IMG/VR virus record: IMGVR_UViG_3300017788_000139
Location: 1 to 27,293 of that record
Reading direction: 5' to 3' (one strand)
Source: a virus
DNA: 27,293 bases
The position numbers and the translations under genes are program-made. The notes under the pieces are model-generated. The model did no database searches. It was given only the letters and a program-made list of their open reading frames with translations, and was not told the DNA's origin. Within the stretch, counting starts at the first letter, position 1, and each line of letters begins with the position of its first letter. Below are positions 1 through 8,316 of the stretch, in pieces.

Positions 1-312
1 AACGCCAGCGATGTCATAAGCGACAAGGTTAGGCATTGAACGGCGGATTAGGCTGATTAGGATAGGATCGAAACCAGCAAGACCAGCAGTGTTGCTGCTA
101 CTTAGAGCAGAACCAGCAGGTGAGATGGTTCCAGCGCCTAGTGAGTTAACTGAAACTTCGTTGAGCATTCCGTATTCTTCACGGACTGCACGCTCTTGGT
201 TTTCTAGCAGGGTAGCAACTACTTGCTTACGGTAAGCATCCTTAATTTCGGGAAGATCTTTATGACCTAGAACAGGTGCCCACTTTTCCTGCAATTGTCT
301 TGTACTTGACAT
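1..312 (-). CDS. gp23: Major capsid protein gp23, N-terminal 104 residues (cut by window edge)
   Basis: The first 104 codons of the gene are present and the rest lies beyond base 1. The start codon at 310-312 is preceded by a strong Shine-Dalgarno (AAGGAGT, about 321-327). The protein begins MSSTRQLQEKWAPVLGH and continues with ENQERAVREEYGM and, near the cut end, a segment ending MPNLVAYDIAGV. This matches the N-terminus of T4-type gp23, which forms the hexamers of the capsid and is trimmed by the gp21 protease during maturation. It is the last gene visible in the 20-67-21-22-23 head block and follows the scaffold gene by 47 bp. An AATAAATA late-promoter motif lies in that gap, so gp23 probably has its own late transcript, as expected for the most abundant virion protein. 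No feature is abnormal; the truncation is only the window boundary. Confidence 0.93.
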   Translation of the reverse strand, partial: MSSTRQLQEKWAPVLGHKDLPEIKDAYRKQVVATLLENQERAVREEYGMLNEVSVNSLGAGTISPAGSALSSSNTAGLAGFDPILISLIRRSMPNLVAYDIAGV

Positions 313-347
313 TTGCTTTTACTCCTTTGAGTTTTTGTGGTTTTAAT

Positions 348-355
348 TATTTATT
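348..355 (-). promoter_or_regulatory. Late-promoter motif AATAAATA upstream of gp23
   Basis: On the minus strand AATAAATA lies 35 nt upstream of the gp23 start codon, just after the gp22 stop. T4-type late promoters are a single -10-like element, TATAAATA, read by the gp55 late sigma factor, and cyanophage variants change the first base. The position suits a late promoter, but the region is AT-rich, so chance matches are possible. Confidence 0.5.
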
Positions 356-359
356 ATTA

Positions 360-1490
360 TCAGTTGCTCCAGCGTGAAATCGCCTGAAGGTATGCTGCCA
401 TTACTGGAGATACTTCTTCGGATGATTGTTCGCCAGAAACTTCAGGGGTTACTTGCTCATTTACTACATGCTTAGGGAAGTAGCTGCTAATGAGTGTAGA
501 AACTTTATTGCGGAAATCTTCTTCCGAAACAAACTCTACGCTTTCTGCGAGAGAAGCAAGTTTTTCTCTATGGGTATCTACAAGACCTTCGCTCATTTGA
601 TTGAGGATGACTTGCTTGTGATAACCAGAGAGTTTATTATTAAGATCAATGTTACGCTCAATCTGTTCGTTTAAGCGACCTTCCATTTCACAAAGCTCCT
701 CAGTCATTGTCTCAACAACATTGACTTTCTCCGCAGGGAGATCGAGGTAGTTTTCTTCAAAAACTTTTTTGAGTCCACCCATGAACTCTTCTGCAATCTC
801 AAGTTTGAGACCTGCATCGAGTGCAACTTGGTTTTCTTCTACCCAAGCGGTAATTGCATAGTTGAGTGTTTCGTCAACTTTCTCTGCAAGAGTTGCAATT
901 TCCTCTTGTAGTTTTGCAGAGAATTGCTCTGCCAATTTCTCAGCAATAACATTTACTTGCTCTTCGATGCGTGTCTTTACAGCAGCTTCGAAAATTGTAG
1001 TTGCTTTTGCTTTGAAATCTTCGGAGAATTCTCCACCTTCGGTAAGGGCAGCAACATCTTCCGCAGCGGAATAGTCGATTGCTTCCATACCAAAAACTTT
1101 TACGTTGTTTGGACCGTTCTCTACGCCATAACCAGATGACTTGACCGAGAAACCTGAATCTTGGTGCTTGCCACGAGTTTGATCATCCGAAACTCTTTTG
1201 TTATGCTTGGCAGCTTTTGCACCAGGATTGCTTTCACCTTCAGGTGATTCAAAATCTGACCCACCATTATCTTCTTCTGATTGACCAGGAGCAAGTGAAG
1301 TTGGTAGTTCAAAACCTGAATCCTTGTGACCGCCACGAGTTTGTGCGTCACTGACTTGTCCAGTGACAGGATGCATGTATTGACCGATACCAGATGATTG
1401 GCCAGGAACGATTGCGGGAGAGAGCGCACTTGTGCCAACTTCTGACTCAGTTACAAGCTCCTCAAACTTTTCGTTTAAGTTATCTGACAT
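360..1490 (-). CDS. gp22: Prohead core scaffold protein gp22, with repeat-bearing N-terminal extension
   Basis: This 376-aa protein occupies the gp22 position between protease gp21 and capsid gp23. Residues about 140-310 are highly charged and predicted alpha-helical/coiled-coil (runs such as EEQVNVIAEKLAEQ and LAEKVDETLN), as expected of the internal scaffold that assembles with gp67 and is degraded by gp21. T4 gp22 is about 270 aa, so this one is longer, mainly because of a low-complexity N-terminal region (residues 1-130). That region holds two copies of a 15-residue motif, VSDAQTRGGHKDSGF at 46-60 and VSDDQTRGKHQDSGF at 100-114, and two PGQS segments. The start at 1490 is preceded by CGAGGAATCTCAA, a usable ribosome site. 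A GATAAATA motif lies upstream. Assignment rests on synteny and composition, because gp22 diverges fast. Confidence 0.85.
   Translation of the reverse strand: MSDNLNEKFEELVTESEVGTSALSPAIVPGQSSGIGQYMHPVTGQVSDAQTRGGHKDSGFELPTSLAPGQSEEDNGGSDFESPEGESNPGAKAAKHNKRVSDDQTRGKHQDSGFSVKSSGYGVENGPNNVKVFGMEAIDYSAAEDVAALTEGGEFSEDFKAKATTIFEAAVKTRIEEQVNVIAEKLAEQFSAKLQEEIATLAEKVDETLNYAITAWVEENQVALDAGLKLEIAEEFMGGLKKVFEENYLDLPAEKVNVVETMTEELCEMEGRLNEQIERNIDLNNKLSGYHKQVILNQMSEGLVDTHREKLASLAESVEFVSEEDFRNKVSTLISSYFPKHVVNEQVTPEVSGEQSSEEVSPVMAAYLQAISRWSN
1149..1355 (-). repeat. Two copies of a 15-residue motif in the gp22 N-terminus
   Basis: Codons 46-60 (1311-1355) and 100-114 (1149-1193) encode VSDAQTRGGHKDSGF and VSDDQTRGKHQDSGF, 12 of 15 residues identical and 54 residues apart. 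The intervening sequence is acidic and Ser/Gly/Pro-rich. The repeat lies in the part of gp22 that exceeds the T4 length. Its role is unknown; it may be a docking motif for core or capsid. Confidence 0.85.
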
Positions 1491-1532
1491 TTGAGATTCC
1501 TCGTAATACTTACTATATGTTTATTCTATGAT

Positions 1533-1540
1533 TATTTATC
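1533..1540 (-). promoter_or_regulatory. Late-promoter motif GATAAATA upstream of gp22
   Basis: Minus-strand GATAAATA lies 42 nt upstream of the gp22 start codon, in the 52-bp gap after gp21. A second near match, TTATAAATG, overlaps the gp21 stop. It fits the single-element late promoter pattern, but no -35 is expected, so the evidence is motif plus position only. Confidence 0.45.
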
Positions 1541-1542
1541 AT

Positions 1543-2187
1543 TTATAAATTTTGTAAGAAGTGGTTAAAAGCTTTTAACGACCTCTCTTCAATATTTTTT
1601 CTGGTTGATTCAGAAATATATCTGTGATATTTAGCAATATTAACCTCTTTAATAATGCCATTTTCCCAAACCCACTCTTTTCCTTCCATAATTCCATTCA
1701 CAAATGCGTCAGGTGCGGAGGGATCTGCTACAATATCAGCAGCAGTTGCGAGCATAAAATCATCACGAACATAATTGGCACCGTTCTTTTCTTCAATAGA
1801 ACCCATGCCTCTTGAAGAAACACCAAGTTTTACTCCTGATTCCAGAAGTGACTTAGCAATGCCTCCCATTGGTGTATTTAGAATCTGTGCCTTACCAATA
1901 AAATTGCTACCCTCTGCTTTAAGTGAAACAATTTTATGAGATACACGATCTAAGTTTACGGTAGTACCATCAGGATGTCCCAACCCACCGAGAGCACGAC
2001 CAGCAGAAACATACTGTTCATTGTATCTGCCAACTTCTCTTTCGAGAACGCTGTAAGGATATACTCTACCATTGCGATTTTTTAAATCAGCTTGAAGGAA
2101 TACACCTTCGATGTAGAGTAATTTTTTTCCGTTTGCTTCTTCTTCGAGGATTTGAATATCCTCAATACTCTCGGTAATTAGTTTCAT
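1543..2187 (-). CDS. gp21: Prohead core protein protease gp21
   Basis: This 214-aa protein is nearly the same length as T4 gp21 (212 aa). gp21 is the serine-type maturation protease that sits in the prohead core, cleaves gp22, gp67, gp23 and itself, and so makes room for DNA. Candidate catalytic residues are visible: His71 in GGLGHPDG, Ser124 or Ser125 in KLGVSSRGMG, and Asp152 or Asp156 in DIVADPSAPD. This pattern is typical of the herpesvirus-assemblin-like phage prohead proteases. The N-terminal NRNGRVYP segment (residues 37-44) is also a family hallmark. The start codon overlaps the gp67 stop as ATGA, so translation is probably coupled. The downstream gap to gp22 is about 52 bp. Confidence 0.92.
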   Translation of the reverse strand: MKLITESIEDIQILEEEANGKKLLYIEGVFLQADLKNRNGRVYPYSVLEREVGRYNEQYVSAGRALGGLGHPDGTTVNLDRVSHKIVSLKAEGSNFIGKAQILNTPMGGIAKSLLESGVKLGVSSRGMGSIEEKNGANYVRDDFMLATAADIVADPSAPDAFVNGIMEGKEWVWENGIIKEVNIAKYHRYISESTRKNIEERSLKAFNHFLQNL

Positions 2188-2384
2188 TGTTCTGATTCCT
2201 CTTCTGGTGTTTCTTCTACCTCCTCTTCGGGAGATTCTGGTTGATCAAAAAAAGTTTGAGCAACAACTTGCTTGTAATCTTTCATTGCTTCCGCTGCTTT
2301 TCCATAAAGGAGATCAGCGATTTTATCAAGTGCTTGAACTCGATTACCGTCACGGACGGCGTTAACTACTTCAAAAGTGTCCAT
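2184..2384 (-). CDS. gp67: Small acidic prohead core protein, gp67-like
   Basis: This 66-aa protein has a helical N-terminal half (VVNAVRDGNRVQALDKIADLL, continuing into KDYKQVVAQTFFDQ) and a strongly acidic tail (PEEEVEETPEEESEQ). T4 gp67 is 80 aa with the same layout: a short helical head followed by a Glu/Asp-rich tail. It also has the same position between portal gp20 and protease gp21. Such proteins fill the prohead core and are processed to internal peptides. T4 has a second small core gene, 68, here; none is visible in this phage. The gene ends in an ATGA overlap with gp21. The AATAAATA motif upstream overlaps the gp20 stop codon. The call rests on composition and synteny. Confidence 0.78.
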   Translation of the reverse strand: MDTFEVVNAVRDGNRVQALDKIADLLYGKAAEAMKDYKQVVAQTFFDQPESPEEEVEETPEEESEQ

Positions 2385-2404
2385 GTAATTTACCTATAAT
2401 AAAT

Positions 2405-2412
2405 TATTTATT
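2405..2412 (-). promoter_or_regulatory. Late-promoter motif AATAAATA overlapping the gp20 stop
   Basis: Minus-strand AATAAATA lies 20 nt upstream of the gp67 start and overlaps the TAA of gp20. It could start a gp67-gp21 transcript. The short distance and AT-rich context make it a weaker case than the intergenic examples. Confidence 0.4.
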
Positions 2413-4036
2413 TTTCTGATGTTTTAGGTTTAGGTGGTGCAGCAGGAGCTGGAGGTGGTGGAGGTAATGCTCCAACTTCCAAAGTTGCTGCATTCATTAG
2501 ATTTGTGTGGATAGGATCAGGAATTTTGCCTTCCGCAATTTCTGCTTCCATTTGCTTCGTAATTTCATCGTACTCGGCATCTGTTTGCATAAGAACTTGC
2601 TTTCTTACATACTCAATTGAGTAATACTTTCCGAGGAAAGGATCGAGAGCAGTAGCAACTTGTAAGCGGTTGCCCATAAGTTCTGCTTGCTTGAGTTCTT
2701 CGAAATGATTATCGAATTGATAGTCATATTGAATATGCTCTTGCATCTCTTCCCAATCTTCTGGCGCAATAACACCTTTTAGAATGAGTTGAGTTTTCAG
2801 AATGTCGTGGAATAATGCGCTGAATTTTTTACGAATCCTTGCAATAAATTTCGCAAACTTAAGTTCATCACGAAGAATCTCGGATGAACGACCAAGCGAA
2901 AATCCTTGGTTTGCATCATCTAAACGTGATGGTGGGAGATTAAGTGAGTTGTAAAGTTTCTTTTTAAAATACTCAACGTCTTTGAGTTCGCCTAAGTTTT
3001 GACCGCCAGGTAGAGTTGTGATTTCTGTTCCTCTGCCACCTTCACGTCTTGGGAGCCAGAAATCCTCAAGCATACTCATATGTTTTTTATCATCACGAAT
3101 CTCACCTGTCTGTGCGTCGTAAACAAGCTTGTTTCTATAACGTGCCATTACCTCTCTGAGGTATTGCTCTGCCTTTACCTTAGGAAGATTACCTACATCG
3201 ATGTAGAAGATTCTTCTTTCTGGAGCACGAGACAAACGATAGATAACCAGCGCATCTTCAATCATGCGAAGCTGGTTAAGTGATTTGATTGCCTTGTGTA
3301 GGAAACTCAAGACCATTTTTTTGTTGAGGTCTTGAATACTTGAAGTTACATAAGTGATTGCGTCGTTTGCAATCTTGACGCCGCTGGTTGCATTGTTAAC
3401 GTCAAAGGTTGAACTGATGAATCCCTTAGGATTGTACATGTAATATTCAACAAAATTTCCAAAATCATATGCAAGTGCATTTGAAGGGTCTGCAGTATTA
3501 GCAGATAACACTTGCGCTAATTTTGGATCTTTGTTTTGAATTCTAACTTTTTTAATTTTAAGCGGATCTACATATCTGAGCTCTGTGATTCCTGCTCTTG
3601 GATTTGCGAGATCTACAACTTTGTGGTAGTATATACGACCATCGATATACCACGTTCTAAAAATTTCGTGCGCCCTTGTATCAAACTTTAACAAACGAAG
3701 AATGTATTGAAACTCTTCACGAATTTTTTTCTTAATTGATTCACTTACTTCCAGATTTGATAATTCAATCTGAACAGGTGTATCATCTAAACTTGCGTTG
3801 ATTGCCTCATTTACAATCTCGTCAATAGCAGAGTCAACTTCTGGATGCATTGACATATCACGATAGCGTTTGATGAGATCAAACTCGTTTCTTGCTACAC
3901 CATCGATATCTACATACGAACCAAAATAACCACCAGCTACGGTGGTTACTGCGTCATCCGCTGAAGGAGGAATTGGGGATTGCCCCTTCAATTCCTCCTG
4001 TTTGCTCTTAATTGAAAATCCAAAAAGTTGACTCAT
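2408..4036 (-). CDS. gp20: Portal vertex protein gp20
   Basis: At 542 aa it is close to T4 gp20 (524 aa). gp20 forms the dodecameric portal at one capsid vertex, nucleates prohead assembly, passes DNA during packaging by gp17 and joins the neck (gp13/gp14). Recognisable segments include FDLIKRYRDMSMHPEVDSAI near the N-terminus, RAPERRIFYIDVGNLPK, MARYRNKLVYDAQTGEI and MLEDFWLPRREGGRGTEI. The last three are diagnostic of T4-like portals and lie in the region widely used as the g20 diversity marker of cyanophages. The C-terminus ends in a Pro/Ala-rich tail (PPPPPAPAAPPKPKT), common in this lineage. The gene sits between tube gp19 and core gp67, as in T4. An ACTAAATA motif lies upstream of its start. 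Confidence 0.97.
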   Translation of the reverse strand: MSQLFGFSIKSKQEELKGQSPIPPSADDAVTTVAGGYFGSYVDIDGVARNEFDLIKRYRDMSMHPEVDSAIDEIVNEAINASLDDTPVQIELSNLEVSESIKKKIREEFQYILRLLKFDTRAHEIFRTWYIDGRIYYHKVVDLANPRAGITELRYVDPLKIKKVRIQNKDPKLAQVLSANTADPSNALAYDFGNFVEYYMYNPKGFISSTFDVNNATSGVKIANDAITYVTSSIQDLNKKMVLSFLHKAIKSLNQLRMIEDALVIYRLSRAPERRIFYIDVGNLPKVKAEQYLREVMARYRNKLVYDAQTGEIRDDKKHMSMLEDFWLPRREGGRGTEITTLPGGQNLGELKDVEYFKKKLYNSLNLPPSRLDDANQGFSLGRSSEILRDELKFAKFIARIRKKFSALFHDILKTQLILKGVIAPEDWEEMQEHIQYDYQFDNHFEELKQAELMGNRLQVATALDPFLGKYYSIEYVRKQVLMQTDAEYDEITKQMEAEIAEGKIPDPIHTNLMNAATLEVGALPPPPPAPAAPPKPKTSEK

Positions 4037-4062
4037 GTTTTAATTGTTTCACTTACTTTAAT

Positions 4063-4070
4063 TATTTAGT
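4063..4070 (-). promoter_or_regulatory. Late-promoter-like motif ACTAAATA upstream of gp20
   Basis: Minus-strand ACTAAATA lies 26 nt upstream of the gp20 start in the 39-bp gp19-gp20 gap. CTAAATA is, from memory, a variant late-promoter core reported in marine T4-like phages. Evidence is motif and position only. Confidence 0.4.
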
Positions 4071-4075
4071 AAAGA

Positions 4076-4681
4076 TCATTTAATGACGCCTGGTGATCTA
4101 CCTGTGCCATCTGGATCAACGGACCAATACTGGAGTTGGAATTCTACAGTGAAATCTTCAATTTGATCATTGCTATCATAAGCAAGATCAATTTGAGAAA
4201 TATTAGTAGGGAAGCAACCCCATAGTTTATATGCTCTGATGAAAGTAGAATCGGCAGTTTCGTTAGCTCTTTCAAGTTGCTTGACTGTGAGATCAGCAGT
4301 ATAACCAGCGGAATTGTTTGGAACAATTACGTCTGCAGTGTTTGCTTCGTGAGCATTGATTGCTTGCATCCAACGCTCCATGAAATGACGGATTTTGAAA
4401 TCTTTGTCATTAATGAAAGTTGCTGTCCAAGTATCGAATGTTCTATCTCCAGCAATTTTTACGGTTCTTCCTCTGAAGGGAACTTCAATAACACCTAAGT
4501 TAGATGCTGGAAGAGCAGCTGATTTGCATAGAATATTTACCAACTCTGCATTTGTGTCTGAAGAACTTGGTAAACCTAATCCTGATGTAGCAGGAAATTT
4601 GATATCAACAACGAATAGGTTAGGTCTTACACCTTGTTGAATAACTTGTAAAAAGTCCTTTACATTACTTTTGATTGCCAT
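4076..4681 (-). CDS. gp19: Tail tube protein gp19
   Basis: The 201-aa protein is the tail tube subunit, whose stacked hexamers form the channel inside the contractile sheath through which DNA is ejected. Family signatures include FRGRTVKIAGDRTFDTWTAT and the following DFKIRHFMERWMQAIN, then LWGCFPTNISQIDLAYDSND and the C-terminal TVEFQLQYWSVD. T4 gp19 is 163 aa; cyanophage versions are somewhat longer. It follows sheath gene 18 by 35 bp with a GAGG ribosome site and no late-promoter motif between them, so it is probably translated from the gp18 transcript. No anomalies were seen. Confidence 0.95.
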   Translation of the reverse strand: MAIKSNVKDFLQVIQQGVRPNLFVVDIKFPATSGLGLPSSSDTNAELVNILCKSAALPASNLGVIEVPFRGRTVKIAGDRTFDTWTATFINDKDFKIRHFMERWMQAINAHEANTADVIVPNNSAGYTADLTVKQLERANETADSTFIRAYKLWGCFPTNISQIDLAYDSNDQIEDFTVEFQLQYWSVDPDGTGRSPGVIK

Positions 4682-4716
4682 CTGTTTTTACCTCGTGAAT
4701 AGTTTTTGAAATAATA

Positions 4717-6336
4717 TCAACCGTTGCCTCTAATTACTTCTGCAAACTCTACTCCAGAACGTGTAGCGATAAAAGTAACTGTGATGTAGTTAATTGAACG
4801 TGTTGGTTTGATGTAAATTTCAGCAACAAATTCATTTCTATCAATAACATCTGGTGTATTATTTGAAGTATCGCAAACTACGAGATAATCAACAAGTCCT
4901 CTCTTTGCTTGCACTTCGGAGAGATAAGAAACTGCTGACGAGTAAAAAGCGGTTCTTGTAGTTTCATCATTCAACTCAAACATAACAGTTTTAGCGAGTT
5001 GACCAATTCTCTTTTCAACCGCAAGAAATAAACGACGAACGTTGATGCGATCAAATGCACTTGGAGTTGCAAGAGCTGTCTTGTCTCCAAAAAGAACTGT
5101 TCCCTGACCAGGGAATGTAGCGATTGGATTTACTCTCTTTAGATAGAGTTTGTCTCTATCTGTTTGTGAAGGAGAATAAGAGAGTTTTACAACATTCTTA
5201 AGGTTACCTCTATTAAGACCAGCAGGTGAGAACCAATCTTCTTGAGTAGCAGATACCTGTACACAGAGACCAGCAACATCACCGCAGCAAGGAATGTAAC
5301 GATAAGTGTCGTTATACTTATCGTAAATATACTTATATCCACTATCAAAAACTGAATATGAATTACTGGTTCCTACAGCATCAAAGAAAGTGATGATATC
5401 ATCTCTCTTTGCTGAAGAACTTGAGAGAGCTAACATTCCAGAATGAGGAGAAACGAAAGCAATACAATCTTTTCTTGAAGTTGCAATAGCAATTGCTTTT
5501 TGTGCTTTGGTTACTTGATCTGCTTCGGTAGCTAAGCTACCACCCGCAAGAACAAAGCTAATTTCAATTTCGTCCACATTATCGAAAAGATCAAAAGCAG
5601 CAGTAATAGTTGATACAGTGGTTGAATATGCATCAACACCAAGAGCAAGAGTTACATCTGATTCTCCAGCTGCAGGATTTTCTGGACCAGCGTAGATATA
5701 TTTTGATGTATTATTAATAACAGTTTTAAAATAAGTTGACGCACCTTGAGCATCTTTAGCAGTAGATACTCTTGAAACATATAGGAATGTTTCTAAAATA
5801 TTATTGTTTGCATCTAAAACAGCGATATGGAGATCGTCTGCTCCACCTGGATCATTTGCAATTGTGCTCCAAAGAACTGAACCGTAGATTGTGGCAGTTG
5901 CGTATGTCGTGACGCCGCCATCTACAATTGCAATTTTTAATCCGTTTGCCCATGTACCTGCAGTTCTTGCTGCAAACTTCCAATCATATGTGCTAAAGTT
6001 AGCATTAAAATCATCTAATGATTTAATTGCTACTGCTGTTGCTGATGCATCATCAACAGCATTCTTGAGTGCTGCGTCTGCTACACGAACAACTTTTAAT
6101 CTTCCGCCATATGAAAGAAAAGTTTGAGCTACAAACCAATCTTCGTAATTACTATTATTTGGTGCGCCGAAAGTTTCTAAGAGTTCTCTCTCAGTGGAAA
6201 TATCTACAATAGTTCCAATTGGACCTTTTGCAAAACTGCCAACTAATGCGGCGGAATTTGCTTGAGCAGTAACAATGGTTTGTGTAGTTAAATCACTTTC
6301 TCTTAGAACAATTCCAGGTGATACTTGACCTGCCAT
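4717..6336 (-). CDS. gp18: Contractile tail sheath protein gp18
   Basis: The 539-aa sheath subunit polymerises around the gp19 tube and contracts to drive it through the host envelope. The N-terminus (SPGIVLRESDLTTQTIV) and C-terminus (AEIYIKPTRSINYITVTFIA, followed by TRSGVEFAEVI) are characteristic of T4-like sheath proteins. Those ends carry the beta-strands that mesh neighbouring subunits. It is shorter than T4 gp18 (659 aa). The variable, surface-exposed middle (about residues 90-270) is probably where the length difference lies. A strong ribosome site, GAGGAG, precedes the start, and AATAAATA lies 39 nt upstream. It is co-directional with gp19. Confidence 0.95.
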   Translation of the reverse strand: MAGQVSPGIVLRESDLTTQTIVTAQANSAALVGSFAKGPIGTIVDISTERELLETFGAPNNSNYEDWFVAQTFLSYGGRLKVVRVADAALKNAVDDASATAVAIKSLDDFNANFSTYDWKFAARTAGTWANGLKIAIVDGGVTTYATATIYGSVLWSTIANDPGGADDLHIAVLDANNNILETFLYVSRVSTAKDAQGASTYFKTVINNTSKYIYAGPENPAAGESDVTLALGVDAYSTTVSTITAAFDLFDNVDEIEISFVLAGGSLATEADQVTKAQKAIAIATSRKDCIAFVSPHSGMLALSSSSAKRDDIITFFDAVGTSNSYSVFDSGYKYIYDKYNDTYRYIPCCGDVAGLCVQVSATQEDWFSPAGLNRGNLKNVVKLSYSPSQTDRDKLYLKRVNPIATFPGQGTVLFGDKTALATPSAFDRINVRRLFLAVEKRIGQLAKTVMFELNDETTRTAFYSSAVSYLSEVQAKRGLVDYLVVCDTSNNTPDVIDRNEFVAEIYIKPTRSINYITVTFIATRSGVEFAEVIRGNG

Positions 6337-6375
6337 GTTTTTCTCCTCGTGAAGTAGTTCATTTTAATCTAAAAG

Positions 6376-6383
6376 TATTTATT
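6376..6383 (-). promoter_or_regulatory. Late-promoter motif AATAAATA upstream of gp18
   Basis: Minus-strand AATAAATA sits 39 nt upstream of the gp18 start in an 85-bp gap after the small zinc-finger gene. This is one of the better cases because the gap is otherwise non-coding and the downstream product is needed in large amounts. Confidence 0.5.
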
Positions 6384-6421
6384 ATTTTGAGTATTTCAAA
6401 TGGGGAAACCGTGCATGAACA

Positions 6422-6655
6422 TTACCAATCTGGATATTCCCATGAAGACGTAGATACTTTTTTCTGTTTACGTTTATTTTTAATTCTTTTAATAGTGCAA
6501 TCCTTGCATTCATAAGAATATGCTGAGGGGAGATATTTCTTTGTTCTACGAATGGCATAAAAATCCGTCATCAAATCTTTAGTTTCGCCACACACCCTAC
6601 ATTGTCTGTCACGAAATAATAAATGTTCTAAAGAAATCTGATCTTCTAAATCCAT
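6422..6655 (-). CDS. Small basic protein with two CxxC zinc-finger pairs, downstream of gp17
   Basis: The 77-aa product starts MDLEDQISLEHLLFRDRQC. I chose the ATG at 6653-6655, whose A is shared with the gp17 TAA (TAATG). The frame is open a further 60 bases upstream, but that part lies wholly inside gp17 and has no separate support. Cys19-x2-Cys22 and Cys50-x2-Cys53 frame a segment TDFYAIRRTKKYLPSAYSYE, followed by a very basic helix (IKRIKNKRKQKK) and the tail SSWEYPDW. The layout resembles the N-terminal zinc region of phage endonuclease VII-like and HNH-type proteins, but no His-Asn-His catalytic region is present. It is probably a small DNA- or RNA-binding protein. In T4, genes 17 and 18 are adjacent, so this is extra. 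Function is unknown. Confidence 0.72.
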   Translation of the reverse strand: MDLEDQISLEHLLFRDRQCRVCGETKDLMTDFYAIRRTKKYLPSAYSYECKDCTIKRIKNKRKQKKVSTSSWEYPDW

Positions 6656-8316
6656 TATCTTCCCAACATATATTCTACATCTGCATAAGGATTTCCGTAT
6701 CCATCGGTGTACCAAATATTCCCATCTTCGTCTACAAATTTTTCTTCTATATCACTGATTCCATCAGATAAAAATCCAAAGGGAGCCATGTCTTGCTCAA
6801 TTTGATTTTTCTGTTCTTCGTAGATTCTCTTACGAACATCATTGTCTGTCATTTCCCTGAAATAGGGTTGAACTGCCAGCCATGCAAATAACACCAGACA
6901 CATTACAAGGTCATCATTATATCCATCGTCTGCTTCAAATGATTGATTCTTTTGAATAAACGTTGTCAACTCACTGATAATTTCATAATCAGATACTAAC
7001 AACTTATCATCCTCAATCAATGTCTTGAGGTTTGAGCATCCAACTTTCTTAGTCACCTTAGACATCTTCAGACCAAGTTGAGATTTAGTTCCAGAGAATC
7101 CCTGTCCTACAATCTGACCTGCTCTACCTCTCATTGCACACATTAGAATATTTGGATACTCTAAGTCGTAGTGTAGAATGTTTGTTACTTGCTCGCCAAT
7201 ATCATTCACTTCTGCAAGTATATAGCATTTATTATAATTTTTCGCAACTTGCTCAATAATGTTAGGGAACAAAATTGGTTTGATTTCATTGTTTCGATAC
7301 TTAGCAACTACCTTCCAAGGTAGAGTGGTAATATCAAATACAACAAAAGCAGAGTAATCATTATTAGTTCCACGGGATACGTCAACTGTCATGATGTAAT
7401 CATGGTCTTTTATTACTTCTTCGTAAACAGACAATCCTTTGTTAGTATGCAATGGGTCATCATAAACCATGGAGCGCAGCTTAGACGCCGTGATAAGAGT
7501 ATCAACCGAACCTAAGAACTCGCATTCGAACTCCTGCGTGAACTGCCTCTCCGAGGTGTTTCTAATGGTCTCTTCCTTCCATTTAGCATCTCTGCCAGGA
7601 ACTTGACTCCAATGCACTTCCAAGGGCACGTAGCCGTTCTTCCCACGCTCTGCGTCATGCCATAGCTTATAGAACATATTCATACCCTGTGGGGTAGAAA
7701 TAATAATCACCTTTGTTTTCTTACCAGACGAGATGGTAGGATATACAGAGGAGAAGAACTGCTCTGCAATATGGTTTGGAACGAACGCAAACTCGTCAAG
7801 GAAGATGATGTTGAAAGAGTTACCTCGAACAGCGGATGATGAAGTAGATGCTGCTATAATCTTAGAACCATTATCCAGTTCCATCGAACCTTTGTTCCAT
7901 GCTATAATACCTTGCTGCATCCACTTCGGTAGATTCTCATATGCCAACTGCAAACGTGATAGAAGTTCTCTTGATGTTTCTGCTTTGTTTGCAAGAATAG
8001 CAATCTTGGTGTTGTCGTTGAAGACAGCATAATGCAACAGATAGGAAATAACCGTTGTCGATTTTCCTGTCTGTCTTGGAAGTTTGGCGATATTGAATCT
8101 GTGATTATGAAAATTTTCAATAAGTTTCTCTTGGAAATCATACATTTCAAAAGGAATAAGACCTTCATCCAGTGAGATAATCTTTACATAGTTTCTTGCA
8201 AAGTAAACTGGGTCATCTTTGCATCTAATAAACTCTTCAACTTGTTTCTTCGTAAAGTTAATAGCGGTGTTCGCTTTCTTTAGATTAGGATTACCAAGAT
8301 ATACTGCGTCACTCAT
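6655..8316 (-). CDS. gp17: Terminase large subunit gp17 (packaging ATPase-nuclease)
   Basis: The 553-aa motor protein cuts concatemeric DNA and pumps it into the prohead through gp20. The N-terminal ATPase has Walker A RQTGKST (residues 81-87), Walker B IIFLDEFAF (170-178) and the coupling motif STPQG (207-211). The C-terminal RNase H-like nuclease carries Asp312 in MTVDVSRG, Glu369 in ILAEVND and Asp468/Asp469 in GYNDDL, matching the acidic triad of T4 gp17 (D401, E458, D542). T4 gp17 is 610 aa. The start overlaps the end of the 77-aa zinc-ribbon gene by 8 bases, so both are probably translated together. The nearest recognisable promoter is the sigma70-like element at 8568-8596, not a late motif. 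All key residues are present. Confidence 0.97.
   Translation of the reverse strand: MSDAVYLGNPNLKKANTAINFTKKQVEEFIRCKDDPVYFARNYVKIISLDEGLIPFEMYDFQEKLIENFHNHRFNIAKLPRQTGKSTTVISYLLHYAVFNDNTKIAILANKAETSRELLSRLQLAYENLPKWMQQGIIAWNKGSMELDNGSKIIAASTSSSAVRGNSFNIIFLDEFAFVPNHIAEQFFSSVYPTISSGKKTKVIIISTPQGMNMFYKLWHDAERGKNGYVPLEVHWSQVPGRDAKWKEETIRNTSERQFTQEFECEFLGSVDTLITASKLRSMVYDDPLHTNKGLSVYEEVIKDHDYIMTVDVSRGTNNDYSAFVVFDITTLPWKVVAKYRNNEIKPILFPNIIEQVAKNYNKCYILAEVNDIGEQVTNILHYDLEYPNILMCAMRGRAGQIVGQGFSGTKSQLGLKMSKVTKKVGCSNLKTLIEDDKLLVSDYEIISELTTFIQKNQSFEADDGYNDDLVMCLVLFAWLAVQPYFREMTDNDVRKRIYEEQKNQIEQDMAPFGFLSDGISDIEEKFVDEDGNIWYTDGYGNPYADVEYMLGR

Noticed and set aside
1092-1101. Possible gp21 cleavage site (GMEA) in gp22 near residue 136
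   Set aside because: The T4 rule needs Leu or Ile two residues before the Glu. Here that position is Gly, so the match is incomplete.
1121-1438. 105-aa frame inside gp22
   Set aside because: Shadow of the gp22 repeat region in another frame; no ribosome site or recognisable protein.
6656-6715. Upstream extension of the two-CxxC gene to an ATG at 6715
   Set aside because: These 20 codons lie entirely inside gp17 in another frame. The TAATG junction at 6653-6657 gives a typical start for this phage, so the shorter 77-aa form was chosen.
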